NCBI GenBank assembly: GCA_036426205.1
Contig: CM071587.1
Location: 1,660,004-1,724,003 of the forward strand
Source of the DNA: Ascaphus truei
Taxonomy: Eukaryota > Chordata > Amphibia > Anura > Ascaphidae
Direction: 5' to 3'
DNA: 64,000 bases
Numbering within the stretch: position 1 is the first letter of the stretch; each line of letters opens with the position of its first letter. Positions 43,646 to 56,029 of the stretch are shown piece after piece. Both the position numbers and the translations under genes were made by a program. The notes beneath the pieces were generated by a model. That model was not told the DNA's origin and made no database searches. It was given only the letters and a program-made list of their open reading frames with translations.

Positions 43646-45104
43646 ACATAGATGCAGCCTGTTGTAGGTATTTCTCAGCGTAACTTGCGTTTAAAGAGAG
43701 CCCGATGTGCCCCTTCTCTTTGCCCCGTCCCCCTCTCTCCTTTTCCTTCTCGCATGTTGTGCTTCCTCTTCCTCTCTTCCACTCTCTTCCTCTCCTGCTC
43801 TCCCTCCCTCTTTCTTTCTTTCGGTGGAACGCGTGGGCAGCGGCCCTTCCCCCAGAACGGCTCGAATCGCTGTATTTACGCCGCCGCAGAGCTCCACGAG
43901 AGGCGGCAGACAGCGCACCGCCGAGAATGCCCGGATCATTTGCCAGGGAACATTCAATTAGAATATATTAATATTTTAGATTTCCTTCATTAATTTAATA
44001 TTGAGAAATGTAATTTAGTCCTGGAAATTGCCCCAGTGAGTTGCGGGCAGCACGTCGTTCCATGTGTCCGCATCACCTGCCACCCACAAGGGAATGCCGC
44101 GTCTTGGATCTTCGTGAGCGGACATGGCAGCTTGTGACCGTCACAAAAAAGGTCGTTTATTAACCCGTCGTATCCCAGAGGCGGCAGCAACGAATAAAGA
44201 GGGGTAAGGAACAAGGAAATTCCTCGGAGCACATTAGTCTGTCCGAAACAAACGTGACCACACTATCTCTTTTTCCCAAGTTCTCACACCATTTTCGTCC
44301 AGATTTCCCAAACAAACACGGACAGATGACAGCTACAAACTATCATCTTAAGGGGCAATTTGCAAATATCTCCCGGCTGCAAAATAGGGGCAACAATGTG
44401 CAGAGAAGCCGATACAAATCCAATTCTTTGCATCTACTGTTGCCTCCCACTGGGTGTTTCTGCGTTTAATTCCCTCTTGAACTTGCAATTCATTGGGCAG
44501 AAGAAAGCTAGCGCTCACTCCCCTCGCGTTCTGTAACAACGGGACGCACATCCACATCTCGGCTTCATTTTATTACCGCATTAAATGTTCTGACTACGCG
44601 TTGTGCATCTGCCCTGTGTTTAATCGTCCTGTCAGTTCTCTTTGCTGATGAGCGATTAGCTTGATTTGGGATTTGATGCTATGCGGGTTGTGGCATTTTG
44701 CTTACAGCAAGAAGTGGCGCCTTGTGTGCACCAAATGTTGTCTTAACTGCATCTGCTGTTATCATTTGTAACTATTTTTTAGGCATAAAAATTGCTCAAT
44801 TGGAAAAATAATGCTGGGGTTTGTAGCAAGCTGCCAGACTAGGCACGCTGGTCTTTCATGTGGGTCATAGCGTAGCGTATCAGGAACGTGGTTCTGAGTG
44901 TGTTTGACCTGTGAATTGGCCGCACTCTATGCAGCTGTAGGAGGATTTAGAAGGAGCACTTGGTATCCACAGTTGTGTAACTTAATATTAATGTTCTATG
45001 TAGTGTTAAAGCAGCCGCCCCAAGCTGCGGTTTATTTTGTCTTTCAATTTTATTTTTTCCCCCCTTTAATATGTGCATCAACACAATCCAGACAATTAGC
45101 TAAG
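43646..45104. other. Intronic sequence
   Basis: Pyrimidine-rich at 43700-43830, otherwise unique. Overlapping frames near 43700-43960 on both strands have no domain. Confidence 0.45.
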
Positions 45105-45362
45105 TTGCCGATCGATCCGTTCCCCTGTGATCGATCGGCGAAGATTCGGCTCCGGGGTTCACTAAATGGCTGTCAGTGCAGAAGAAGAGGACCAAAGATG
45201 CAAAGATCTCTGGGGAAGATCATGTGACCAGGCAGTCACTAGATACAATTGGTGCACTGCTAGAGAGAGGGCAGGGCTCAAAAGGGGGTGTGCCAGTGCC
45301 TGTTTCAGAAGAGGAAGGGGGTGTGACTTTGTAAATGGTTGATATAGAAACAGAAAGGATTG
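45105..45362 (+). repeat. Dispersed repeat, plus copy (pairs with 21543-21795)
   Basis: CCGATCGATCCGTTCCCCTG to GTGACTTTGTAAATGG; inverted relative to the copy upstream of the cadherin exon. It has a CGATCGATC palindromic start. Confidence 0.85.
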
Positions 45363-45762
45363 TTACATTCTTTCTGGGACCGCGTAATGACAGTGACAAA
45401 TAGCGGATTATTAAGAACTGACCCGTTTTTATCTAGTCATTAAGAATGATGATTTTTCATTCTGTATTTCTGCTGTCTCATATTGATATCCACCAGCCCT
45501 TAATAAACTGCTTTTTGTCATTGAAATGGGATGACTTTTTTTGTTTGTTTGTTTGTCTATTCTTCAAATATGAAGAAAGAAAATGGTATTATTACAGACT
45601 GCTGGAGAGTAAATTCAGTGAGGTGCTGGGTTATAAAATAGCACGGGAGAGAAAATATAACATGCTGCTTTGCGCTGCAGACCTGCCTAATCTATATACT
45701 GTAGTAGCAGTGCAGTCTGCATTATTAATTGTATAACTTTCCAGCAGAGGGAGACTCTGAGT
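45363..45762. other. Intronic sequence
   Basis: A short TTTG run (45539-45556); nothing else recognised. Confidence 0.4.
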
Positions 45763-45929
45763 CTGTGCAACTCCAGTTCTCAAGGGTCACCAACAGCTCA
45801 GGTTTTTAGGATATCCCTGCTTCAGCACAGATGGCTCAATCCATCCCTGCTTCGGCACAGCCACCTGTGCTGAAGCTGGGATATCCTGAAAACCTGACCT
45901 GTTGATGGCCCTTGAGTTAGCCACTCCTG
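45763..45929. mobile_element. Palindromic hAT-type MITE, copy J
   Basis: CAACTCCAGTTCTCAAGGGT, TATCCCTGCTTCAGCACAGA, a second CCCTGCTTCGGCACAG, the inverted GCTGAAGCTGGGATATCCTG and GGCCCTTGAG. Confidence 0.88.
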
Positions 45930-46709
45930 TTGTATACTTTATTGACTCCAGAATCCCAGCATTAGAATCCTAAGAAGCCCAACACATTAAAATAAAACAC
46001 TCCTAATGAGAAATATGATGTTTCTCCACCAAATTGAACTGGGGTTGTTCTGTTGTGTCCTGGTCAGATTCTTGATTCTTCCTTATTCTCTTGTAGTTTT
46101 CTATCATTGAATATTAAGTGAAAAATAATCTTTCCATTAATAATAGAAATGTGCAATTCGCATCCTGTCCGGATAGCTACATCTTTAAAGGAGCCCTTTC
46201 ATATAGGCCACAAGTGGAATGTCTTGGGGGCCCCTGAATGGGGAACGGGGTTGTCAATCACGTGTTGTCTATCCCCTTATCCCCCCCTGTCCTTATCAGA
46301 GACCCCAATACAGATAAGGGGTGGGGGGAGGGGCTCTGGCTGTACAAGCGCTCGCTGATCACACAGTGACATCACATGGTGACATCACAGTGACATCACA
46401 CAAAAGGGAGCAGCCAGAGGAAATTAAACCCCTCCCAAGTCTTAACTTGAGAAAATAAATACTACTTATTGGTGTCGGATTTGGGTAAAGAGCTACAGTA
46501 TTGGTTTCCCAGATAAGACCCCTACACATGGCACTGGAATGGGATCACTGTGTCCCCTTTATTGTTATTTTGTAGTTTGGCGATGTTTAAAGAACTCCAA
46601 AATATGTTGAATTATAAACCAGCAGGGCAGGTAGAAGTGTCACATGGCCAAACGCTATGACATCATTACAGTATCATTGTTCATTCTAAGAATAATCATC
46701 TCCTTAGCC
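45930..46709. other. Intronic sequence
   Basis: TGACATCACA occurs three times at 46367-46400 as a short tandem repeat. No gene. Confidence 0.45.
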
Positions 46710-46982
46710 AACTGCCTGCCACTGCCTACCACTGCCTACTACTGTCTGCCACTGCCTACCACTGCCTACTACTGTCTGCCACTGCCTACCACTGCCTGCC
46801 ACTGCCTACTACTGTCTGCCACTGCCTGCCACTGCCTACCTCTTCCTGCCACTGCCTGCCACTGCCTACCACTGTCTGCCACTGTCTTCCACTGCCTACC
46901 ACTGCCTACCACTGTCTACCACTGCGTACCACTGCCTGTCACTGCCTGCCACTGTCTGACACTGCCTGCCACTGTCTTCCCT
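46710..46982 (+). repeat. 10-bp minisatellite
   Basis: About 27 copies of CCACTGCCTA / CCACTGCCTG / CCACTGTCTG. Higher-order alternation of TACC, TACT and TGCC variants is visible. Confidence 0.96.
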
Positions 46983-47157
46983 TTGAGACATTCCACCAGT
47001 GCAAAGCTCAGTGTCCTGTATTTGTGTTTGTTGGACTTTTACACACAGGGTTTGTTCTGAGAGGCTCCTAGGGAAGAGATCCTTCTCGCTTTGCCTGAAC
47101 TGCGCACTTATTAACACCCACTCTGCCTGACAGCCAGGGCTGCACAAGGCATAGCAG
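46983..47157. other. Intronic spacer between arrays
   Basis: Unique sequence; nothing recognised. Confidence 0.4.
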
Positions 47158-49175
47158 AGAGATTACCACGGGAAGTCACAGAGGAGGAGCAGAGAGATTA
47201 CCATGGGAAGTCACAGAGGAGGAGCACAGAGATTACCACGGGAAGTCACAGAGGAGGAGCAGAGAGATTACCACGGGAAGTCACTGAGGAGGAGCAGAGA
47301 GATTACCACGGAAGTCACAGAGGAGGAGCAGAGAGATTACCACGGGAAGTCCAGAAGGAGGCAGAGATTACCGAGACCAGGAAGTCACCAGGAGGAGCAG
47401 AGATTACCACGGGAAGTCACCGAGGAGGAGCAGAGAGATTACCACGGGAAGTCACTGAGGAGCAGAGAGATTACCACGGGAAGTCACTGAGGAGGAGCAG
47501 GAGATTACACGGAAGTCACTGAGGAGGAGCAGAGAGATTACCGACGTCATCACTGATGAGGGAGCAGAGAGATTACCACGGGAAGTCACAGAGGAGGAGC
47601 AGAGAGATTACAATGGAAGTCACCGAGGAGGAGCAGAGAGATTATCATGGGAAGTCACGAGGAGGAGCAGAGAGAGTACCACGGGAAGTCACGAGGAGGA
47701 GACAGGAGAGATTACCACGGGAAGTCACTGAGGAGGAGCAGAGAGATTACCTCGGGAAGTCACTGAGGAGGAGCAGAGAGTTACCACGAGGGAAGTCACA
47801 GAGAGGAGCAGTAGAGATTACCACGGGAAGTCACCGAGGAGGAGCAGAAGAGATTACCATGGGGTCAACCGAGGAGAGCAAAGATTACCACGGGAACTCA
47901 CAGAGGAGGAGCAGAGAGATTACCATGGGAAGTCACCGAGGAGGAGCAGAGAGATTACCACGGGAAGTCACCAAGGAGGAGCAGAGAGATTACCACGGGA
48001 AGTCACCGAGGAGGAGCAGAGAGATTACCACGGGAAGTCACTGAGGAGGAGCAGAGAGATTTCCACAGAAATCACGAGGAGAGCAAGAGATTACCACGGG
48101 AAGTCACGGAGGACAGAAGATATACACGAAGTCCCGAGGAGGAGCAAGAGATTACCACGGGAAGTCACCGGGAGGAGCAGAGAATTACCGAGGAATCACT
48201 GAGGAAGCAGAGAGATTACCACGAAGGTCAACGAGTAGAGCAGAAGATTACACGGAAAGTCACTGAGGAGCAGAGAGATTACCACGGGAAGTCCTCGAGG
48301 AGGACAGAGAGATTACAACGGGAATTCACTGAGGAGGAGCAGAGAGATACCACGGGAAGTCACTGAGGGGAGCAGAGAGATTACCAGCGGGAAGTCACAG
48401 AGGAGGAGCAGAGAGATTACCCGGGAAGTCACCGAGGAGGAGCAAGAGAGATTACCACGGGAAGTCACGAGGAGGAGCAGAAGAGATTACCACGGGAAGT
48501 CACGAGAGGAGCAGAGAGATTACCACGGGAAGTCACCGAGGAGGAGCAGAGAGATTACCACGGGAAGTCACCGAGGAGGAGCAGAGAGATTACCACGGGA
48601 AGTCACCGAGGAGGAGCAGAGAGATTACCACGGGAAGTCACCGAGGAGGAGCAGAGAGAGATTCCACGGAAGTCCACTGAGGAGAGCAGAGAGGATTACC
48701 ACGGGAAGTCACCGAGGAGGAGCAGAGAGATTACCACGGGAAGTCACCGAGGAGGAGCAGAGAGATTACCACGGGAAGTCACCGAGAAGGAGCAGAGAGA
48801 CTACAATGGGAAGTCACCGAGGAGGAGCAGAGAGATTACCACGGGAAGTCACCGAGGAGGAGCAGAGAGATTACCACGGGAAGTCACAGAGGAGGAGCAG
48901 AGAGATTACCACGGGAAGTCACTGAGGAGGAGCACAGAAATTACCAAGGGAAGTCAACAAGAGGAGCAGAGAGATTACCACGGGAAGTCTCGAGGAGGAG
49001 CAGAGAGATTACCGGGAAGTCACAAAGCAAGCTACCAGAAATCACCGAGGAGGAGGAGCAGAGAGATTTCCACGGGATCACCGAGGAAAGGAGAGCAAGA
49101 GATTACCACGGGAAGTCACAGGAGAGGAGCCACAGAGATTACCACGGGAAGTCACCGAGGAGGAGCAGACAGAAT
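47158..49175 (+). repeat. 35-bp minisatellite (about 2 kb)
   Basis: About 57 copies of a 35-bp unit containing AGAGATTACCACGGGAAGTC and GAGGAGGAGCAG. The period (for example 48553 to 48588) is not a multiple of three. Best-conserved copies lie at 48530-48860; others carry small indels. Confidence 0.97.
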
Positions 49176-49724
49176 CTCAGGCAGCCGCACTAAAAACCGC
49201 AAGTCCTTCCACTTCAACACAAATGATGGAAGTTTCCTGCAGCGTCCCGGCTAATAACTAGCTGGACAACTTGTTCTGTCTGGTGCTTACGCGCTATATG
49301 GTCCGACTCCAGCAATCTCCTGTCGCAGGTGATATTACGAACTACTGTAGAGTGCAGAGAATAGCTTCCGTTTCATGGCGTGACGCCAGCTCCGGTCGGT
49401 TATCACAAGCTCAGAATTATTCACTGCCAGTAGGGGGGGAGAAATGTCACCCGGACAGTCTCAGACAGGCAGATTCAAGTTTTTAGACATGTGTACGCCA
49501 CGCCCTTTCCGTTACGCCCTCTCCTATGGCCCTCTCCCGTAAGCCCTCTTCCGTAAAACTCTCACTCCATGTTGTTTCCTCCTCTCCTATTGGCCCCACT
49601 CCCTGGTCTCCGACACCTCCTCCTGATTGGCTGCATTACCCAGCAGCAGTCAATCAGATGGAGGAACCGCCAAGCCCCATAGCAACAGCCCTGCCCTCTC
49701 CCTGCTGGGGTAATACCGTGGCCC
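49176..49724. other. Intronic sequence between two arrays
   Basis: Short CCGTAAGCCCTC / CCGTTACGCCCTC words at 49508-49560. No gene. Confidence 0.45.
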
Positions 49725-51785
49725 CCCCAAGCCGGTCAGGGTCACTATGTCCAGGGGTAATACCGGTATCACATACATGTCAAGATGTAATACGGTATAC
49801 ACATACATTCCAGTAAGGGTAATACGGTAGTACACATACATGTCCAGAGATGTAATACCGGTATACATACATGCCAGAGAGGTAATACCGGTATACATAT
49901 CATGTCCAGAGAGGTAATACCGGTACACTACATGTCCAGAGATGTAATACCGGTATACACATACAGCCAGAGAGGTATACCGTAACACAACATGTCCAGA
50001 GAGGTAATCCGGATACACATACACGCCGAGAGGTAATACCGAAATACACATACGTCCAGAGAGGTAATACCGGTATACACAATATCCCAGAGTAATACCG
50101 GTATACCATACACGCCCAGAAGGTAATACCGCATCACATACACCCAGAGTGGTAATACCGTATACACATACTGTCCAGAGAGTAATACCGGTATACACAT
50201 ACACGCTCAGAGAGGTATACCGGTATACACATACATGCCAGAGAGGTAAAACGGTATAAACACATATACGCCAGAGGTATGTTAATACCTGTATCACCTA
50301 CAACAACGACGCCCAGAGAGGTACAGTACTCGATATACACATACATGTCCAGAGAGGTCATACCAACACTACACGGCCAAAGAGGTATACGGTTATACAC
50401 TACACGCCCAGAGAGGTAATACCGGTATAACACATACACACCCAGAGAGGTAATACCGTATACACATACACACCCAGAGAGGTAATACCGGTATAAAACA
50501 TACACACCCAGAAAGGTAATACCGTTATAACACATACACGCCCAAAGATGTAATATACCGGTATACACATACAACACCCAGAGAGTTAATACAGGTATAC
50601 ACATTATACGCCCAGAGAGGTATACCGGTATACACATACACGCCGAAGAGGTAATACTAGTTAACACACATCATGCACCCAGAGAGGTAATACCGGTATA
50701 CCAAATACACGCCCGAGAGAGTAATACCGGTGATCACATACACGCCCAGAGAGGTAATACAGGTATACACATAACACGCCATGATAGTAATACCGATACA
50801 TCCACCATAGCTGTATACCGGTACACATACCAACCCAAGAGGTATACCTATACACATACACGCTCAGAAGGGTAATACCAGTATACACATACACGCCCAT
50901 AGAGTATATACCGTAACACATACACGCCCAGAGAGGTAATGCCGGTATACACATACACCGCCCAGAGAGGAATGACAGGTAGAACACAGTACCCGCCCAG
51001 AGAGGTAATACCGTTATACACTACAGTCCAGAGAGGTAAATACCGGTATACACATACCCACCAGAGAGTGTAATACAGGATACACATACACACCCAGAGA
51101 GGTAATGCCGGTATACACAAACACGACCCCAAAGATGTAATACCGGTATACACACTACACACCCAAGAAGTTATACAAGTATACACATATACGCCCAGGG
51201 GGTAATACTATTATACACATACAGTAGCTACCCCAGAGAGTTAATACTGTTATAACACATTCACACCCAGAGAGGTAATACCGCTATACACATACACGCC
51301 CAGAGGATATACCGGGATACAATACAAAACACGCCGAGAGAGTAATACCGATACACATACACGCCCAGAGAGGTAATACCGGTATACACATACACGCCCA
51401 GAGAGGTAATACCTGTATACACATACAGGCCCAGAGAGATAATACCGGTATACACATACACACCGAGAGAGGTAATACCGGTATACACACACACCCAGAG
51501 AGGTAATACCGGTATACACATACACACCGAGAGAGGTAATACCAGTGTACACATACACGCCCAGAGAGGTAATATCGGTATACACATACACGCCCAGAGA
51601 GGTAATACCAGTATACACGTACACACCCAGAGATGTAATACCGGTATACACATACACGTTCAGAGAGGTAATACCGGTATACACATACACGCCCAGAGAG
51701 ATAATACCGGTATACACATACATGACCAGAGAGGTAATACACGCCCAGAGAGGTAATACCGGTATACACACACATGACCAGTATT
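49725..51785 (+). repeat. 33-bp minisatellite (about 2 kb)
   Basis: About 60 copies of a 33-bp unit containing GGTAATACCGGTATACACAT then ACACGCCCAGAGA. Most copies have indels; the last 500 bp are cleanest, which keeps a minus-strand frame open (11-residue repeat with VYTGITSLG). Confidence 0.97.
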
Positions 51786-52042
51786 ATCTCTCATTTTTTT
51801 ACTGGACAGTGTCCAAATACAGGACAGTCCTGTTCCATACTGGACATCTTGCAACCCTATCCGGGAGCCAGCTCTGCGTGTTACACATTAAGTGAAAAAC
51901 TATTTTACACAACTCTAATGCATAATCTGTCCTAGCATTTATTTTAACAGTGAAAAGGATTCCTTCCTATAACTTATTGTTACACGTGGGGCATTTGTAC
52001 ATTTCCAATATATATATATACAGTGTATATATAAAACAGAAA
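51786..52042. other. Intronic sequence flanking the 33-bp array
   Basis: TACTGGACAGTGTCCAAATA ... TACTGGACATCTTGCAACCCTA looks like the end of an interspersed repeat running into the array. TATA microsatellite at 52007-52034. Confidence 0.5.
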
Positions 52043-52494
52043 GTGAATCCCTGCGCTTCTCCCTTTGGGATAGCAATCAATGGGGAATATAAATATATGT
52101 ATGGTGTAAATACCTATAAGAAAAAATTGAGCAGTTGGTGGCAGGCCAGCCCCTCCTCTTCTAGGTATATAATCTCCTAGCAAGGTCCCCTTATTTCACT
52201 TCACTTACATGTGAGTATCTGTACTGGTATATACCAGTTTTTAATTGCACTAGGTTATATAAGCATACGCTTGGATATTTTAACCCCTTCTGGGCTTATT
52301 TCACATAACACTAGTATGCATTTAGCCTAGGGACCTGCTAAAGAGACTTACCTTGACGTGGTTAGCAGGCTTGGCATTATTTGATCAAAGGATGTATACC
52401 AAAAGTCTCCTTTTTTCTTATAGGTATTTACACCATACATATATTTATATTCCCCATTGATTGCTATCCCAAAGGGAGAAGCGCAGGGATTCAC
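52043..52494. repeat. Foldback element with perfect 84-bp inverted arms
   Basis: 52043-52126 and 52411-52494 are exact reverse complements (begin GTGAATCCCTGCGCTTCTCC). The 284-bp spacer is AT-rich. The right arm directly abuts the truncated LINE. Confidence 0.95.
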
Positions 52495-52495
52495 C

Positions 52496-53838
52496 AGGGC
52501 ATTTAGACCAGGGTAATGCAGTTGATGTGGTCTACTTAGATTTTGCAAAGGCTTTTGATGCGGTTTCACACAAGAGGTTGGTGTAAAAAATAAAGAGAAT
52601 TGGACTCAGTAATAATATATGCACCTGGATTGAAAACTGGTTAAAGGACAGAAAACAGAGGGTTGTCATAAATGGAACTTTTCAGGTTGGGCTAAAGTCG
52701 TGAGTGGAGTACCTCAGGGATCGGTACTGGGACCCCTGCTTTTTGACATGTTTATTAATAACCTTGAGGTTGGGATCGAGAGCAAAATCTCCATCTTTGC
52801 TGATGATACTAAATTGTGTAAGGTAATAGAATCAGAGCAGGATGTAATTTCTCTTCAGAAGGACTTGGAGAGACTGGAAACGTGGGCAGGTAAATGGCAG
52901 ATGAGGTTTAATACAGATAAATGTAAGGTTATGCATTTGGGATACAAGAATAAAAAGGCGACTTACAAATTAAATGGAGATATATTGGGGGAATCCTTGA
53001 TGGAGAAGGATTTAGGAGTGCTTGTAGACAGCAGGCTTAGCAATAGTGCCCAATGTCATGCAGTAGCTGCAAAGGCAAACAAGATCTTATCTTGCATCAA
53101 ACGGGCAATGGATGGAAGGGAAGTAAACATAATTATGCCCCTTTACAAAGCATTAGTAAGACCACACCTTGAATATGGAGTACAATTTTGGGCACCAATC
53201 CTAAGAAAAGACATTATGGAACTAGAGAGTGCAGAGAAGAGCCACCAAATTAATAAAGGGGATGGACATTCTAACTTATGAGGAGAGGCTAGCTAAATTA
53301 GATTTATTTACATTAGAAAAGAGGCGTCTAAGAGGGGATATGATAACTATATACAAATATATTCAGGGACAATACAAGGAGCTTTCAAAAGAACTATTCA
53401 TCCCACGGGCAGTACAAAGGACTCGGGGCCATCCCTTAAGGTTGGAGGAAAGGAAATTTCACCAGCAACAAAGGAAAGGGTTCTTTACAGTAAGGGCAGT
53501 TAAAATGTGGAAGTCATACCAGGGAGACGTGTTGTGATGGCAGATACAATAGATTTGTTCAAAAAAAGGTTGGACCATTTTTAGAGGGAAAGGTATACAG
53601 GGATATACCAAAAAGTATAAATGGGAAGGATGTTGATCCAGGGATTAATCCGATTGCCAATTCTTGGAGTCAGAAGGAATTCATTTTTCCTTAATGGGGT
53701 TTTTTGTTTGCTTCCTCTGGATCAATAAGTAAGTATAGATACTAGGATAAGTATTGTTGTCTAAATTTAGAGAGGTTGAATGATGGACGTACGTCTTTTT
53801 TCAACCTCATCTACTATGAATATGTAACTATGTAACTT
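52496..53838 (+). pseudogene. 5'-truncated CR1-like LINE: reverse-transcriptase fragment with 3' tail
   Basis: Remnant of a non-LTR retrotransposon ORF2. VYLDFAKAFDAVSHKRL (motif A) lies in the frame at 52506, broken by TAA at 52587 and a frame change near 52700. GVPQGSVLGPLLF and IFADDTKL (catalytic DD) follow in the frame from 52700, then RPHLEYGVQFWAP. Another frame change near 53230-53280 leads to the C-terminal part (LFTLEKRRLRGDMITIYKY). The 3' end has TTTTTTCAACCTCATCTACT and tandem ATGTAACT octamers, the CR1-type tail in place of poly(A). Multiple breaks mean no functional protein. It lies in sense orientation in the intron. Confidence 0.92.
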
Positions 53839-55599
53839 TCTGTTTGCATATTTGTATGGCCATTTCCTTCACTAGCTGCAAGCTCTACATGGAAGAGCGA
53901 AGTGATTAATATTGTTTACATTAGTGTATATATATCCTCTGCTTTTTACAGGGGGCAGGAGCCGAGGGTCCAACCTTCTAAAATATATATTATTTTTTTC
54001 TCTGAAAACTGTATATCTGGCAGGGATTAGATTTGGAGGCCTGGGGCTGGAAAAAAATGTGGGGGTACAATTGATGCCCTAATAAAGATCATTATTAAAA
54101 GAACCAAACATTGGATCCACGTGAGAATAGGCTGTAATGGAGACAATGGTATCCATATCCAATTGTTTAAAATCCCGTTTAAATCACGGTGATTCCTTAA
54201 TGCTTCGTTGTCTGCGCCAGCCGGGAACAATCTGGGCGATTCTGGCTTCCCCCCCCCCCCCATTAAAGGAGCTTTATTTCAGTCGCTAATGCCTATTTGA
54301 TCAGACAAAAGGTGTTGTGAATGCAAGTAATTCCAGCTTTTGATCGTCAACGTCTCTCTGCAAGCTGGCGGACTCTCTGCGAAAACAAGGAAATCTAGAA
54401 GTAGTATTAATATACAGGGGGCTAGCAAAAAAAAAAAGATTTATTTACATTAGAAAAGAGGCGTCTAAGAGGGGATATGATAACTATATACAAATATATT
54501 CAGGGACAATACAAGGAGCTTTCAAAAGAACTATTCCTCTCACGTGCAGTACAAAGGACTCGGGGCCATCCCTTAAGGTTGGAGGAAAGGAAATTTCACC
54601 AGCAACAAAGGAAAGGGTTCTTTACAGTAAGGGCAGTTACAGTGTGGAATTCATTACCCATGGAGACTGTGATGGCAGATACAATAGATTTGTTCAAAAA
54701 AAGGTTGGACATCTTTTTAGATGGGAAAGGTATACAGGGATATACCAAATAAGTATACATGGGAAGGATGTTGATCCAGGGATTAATCCGATTGCCAATT
54801 CTTGGAGTCAGGAAGGAATTCATTTTTCCCCTTAATGGGGTTTTTTGTTTGCCTTCCTCTGGATCAATAAGTAAGTATAGATCTAGGATAAAGTATCTGT
54901 TGTCTAAATTTAGCATAGGTTGAACTTGATGGACGTACGTCTTTTTTCAACCTCATCTACTATGTAACTATGTAACTATGTAACTTTCTGTTTTGCATAT
55001 TTGTATGGCCATTTCCTTCACTAGCTGCATGCTCTTTACATGGAGAAGCGAAGTGATTATATATTTGTTTTACATTAGTGTATATATAATCTCTCTGCTT
55101 TATTACAGGGGGCAGGAGCCGAGGTCCATACCATTCTAAAATATATATTATTTTTTCTTCTGAAAACTGTATATCTGTCAGGGATTAGATTTGGAGGCCT
55201 GGGGCTGGAAAATACTCGTGGGGGTATCACTTGATGCCCTAATAAAGATCATTATTAAAAGAACCAAACATTGGATCCACGTGAGAATAGGCTGTAATGG
55301 AGACAATGGTATCCATATCCATATTGTTAAAAATCCCGTTTAAATCACGGTGATTCCTTAATGCTTCGTTGTCTGCGCCAGCCGGGAACAATCTGGGCGA
55401 TTCTGGCTTCCCCCCCCCCCCATTAAAGGAGCCTTTTATTTCAGTCGCTAATTGCCTATTTGATCAGACAAAAGGTGTTGTGAATGCAAGTAATTCCAGC
55501 TTTTGATCGTCACGTCTCTCTGCAGCTGGCGGACTCTCTGCGAAAACAAGGAAAATCTAGAAGTATTTAATTATACAGGGGGCTAGCAAAAAAAAAAAA
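53301..55599 (+). repeat. Tandem duplication of about 1.14 kb
   Basis: 53301-54437 and 54438-55599 are the same segment: LINE 3' end, then non-LINE intron ending GGGGGCTAGC plus A11-12. Differences are mainly single-base indels. The 5' breakpoint has GGCTAGCTAAATTA and the 3' one GGCTAGCAAAAA, so a GGCTAGC word lies near both. Confidence 0.95.
54438..54984 (+). pseudogene. CR1-like LINE 3' end, second copy created by the tandem duplication
   Basis: Same C-terminal frame (MITIYKYIQGQYKELSKELF at 54477) and tail (54959-54984 with three ATGTAACT octamers). Reads more intact than the first copy: VWNSLPMETVMADTIDLFKK is continuous here and broken there. Confidence 0.93.
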
Positions 55600-56029
55600 C
55601 AGCTCATATCTGTGCAGAGAGACCCCGTCATGGGTTCGGGCTGTGCACATTTAGCTTTTCTGCTGGAGAGGTTTCCAGCATGCTTGGCCGTGATGTATAC
55701 AAGGTTTGAAGCTTCTACATGGGCAGGCTTGGGCTGCAGCAGATAATAATCTCAGCCTGGAGAGGTTTTCATGTTGATCATGGTGAGAGGCCTCTGTTAT
55801 CCTGACTCATGTGGTGGTTTTGACACGGTAATCACCTCAAGGGACGATTCCCCCTGTATAATGAGAGATAACAGAATTATCCCTGCTGCCAGGCCCCGGC
55901 AAAGCATACAAATGATCCCGTCATCATCTGCTCAGGAGAAACAATGCCACATCCTATGCCGTCCTCCTGGGAGTGAAGGCTTCGGTAAGGGGTTGGTGAC
56001 ATGACCCTTCATAATAGCGCCATCTTGGA
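55600..56029. other. Intronic unique sequence
   Basis: No repeat or exon recognised. Confidence 0.4.

Noticed and set aside
47158..49175. CRISPR-like regular repeats
   Set aside because: Units are contiguous 35-bp tandem copies without unique spacers, in a vertebrate intron.
52700..53281. Reverse-transcriptase frame as a functional gene
   Set aside because: Upstream motif A is in another frame with stops, and the 3' part shifts frame again; it is a truncated LINE relic. The apparent start is GTG.
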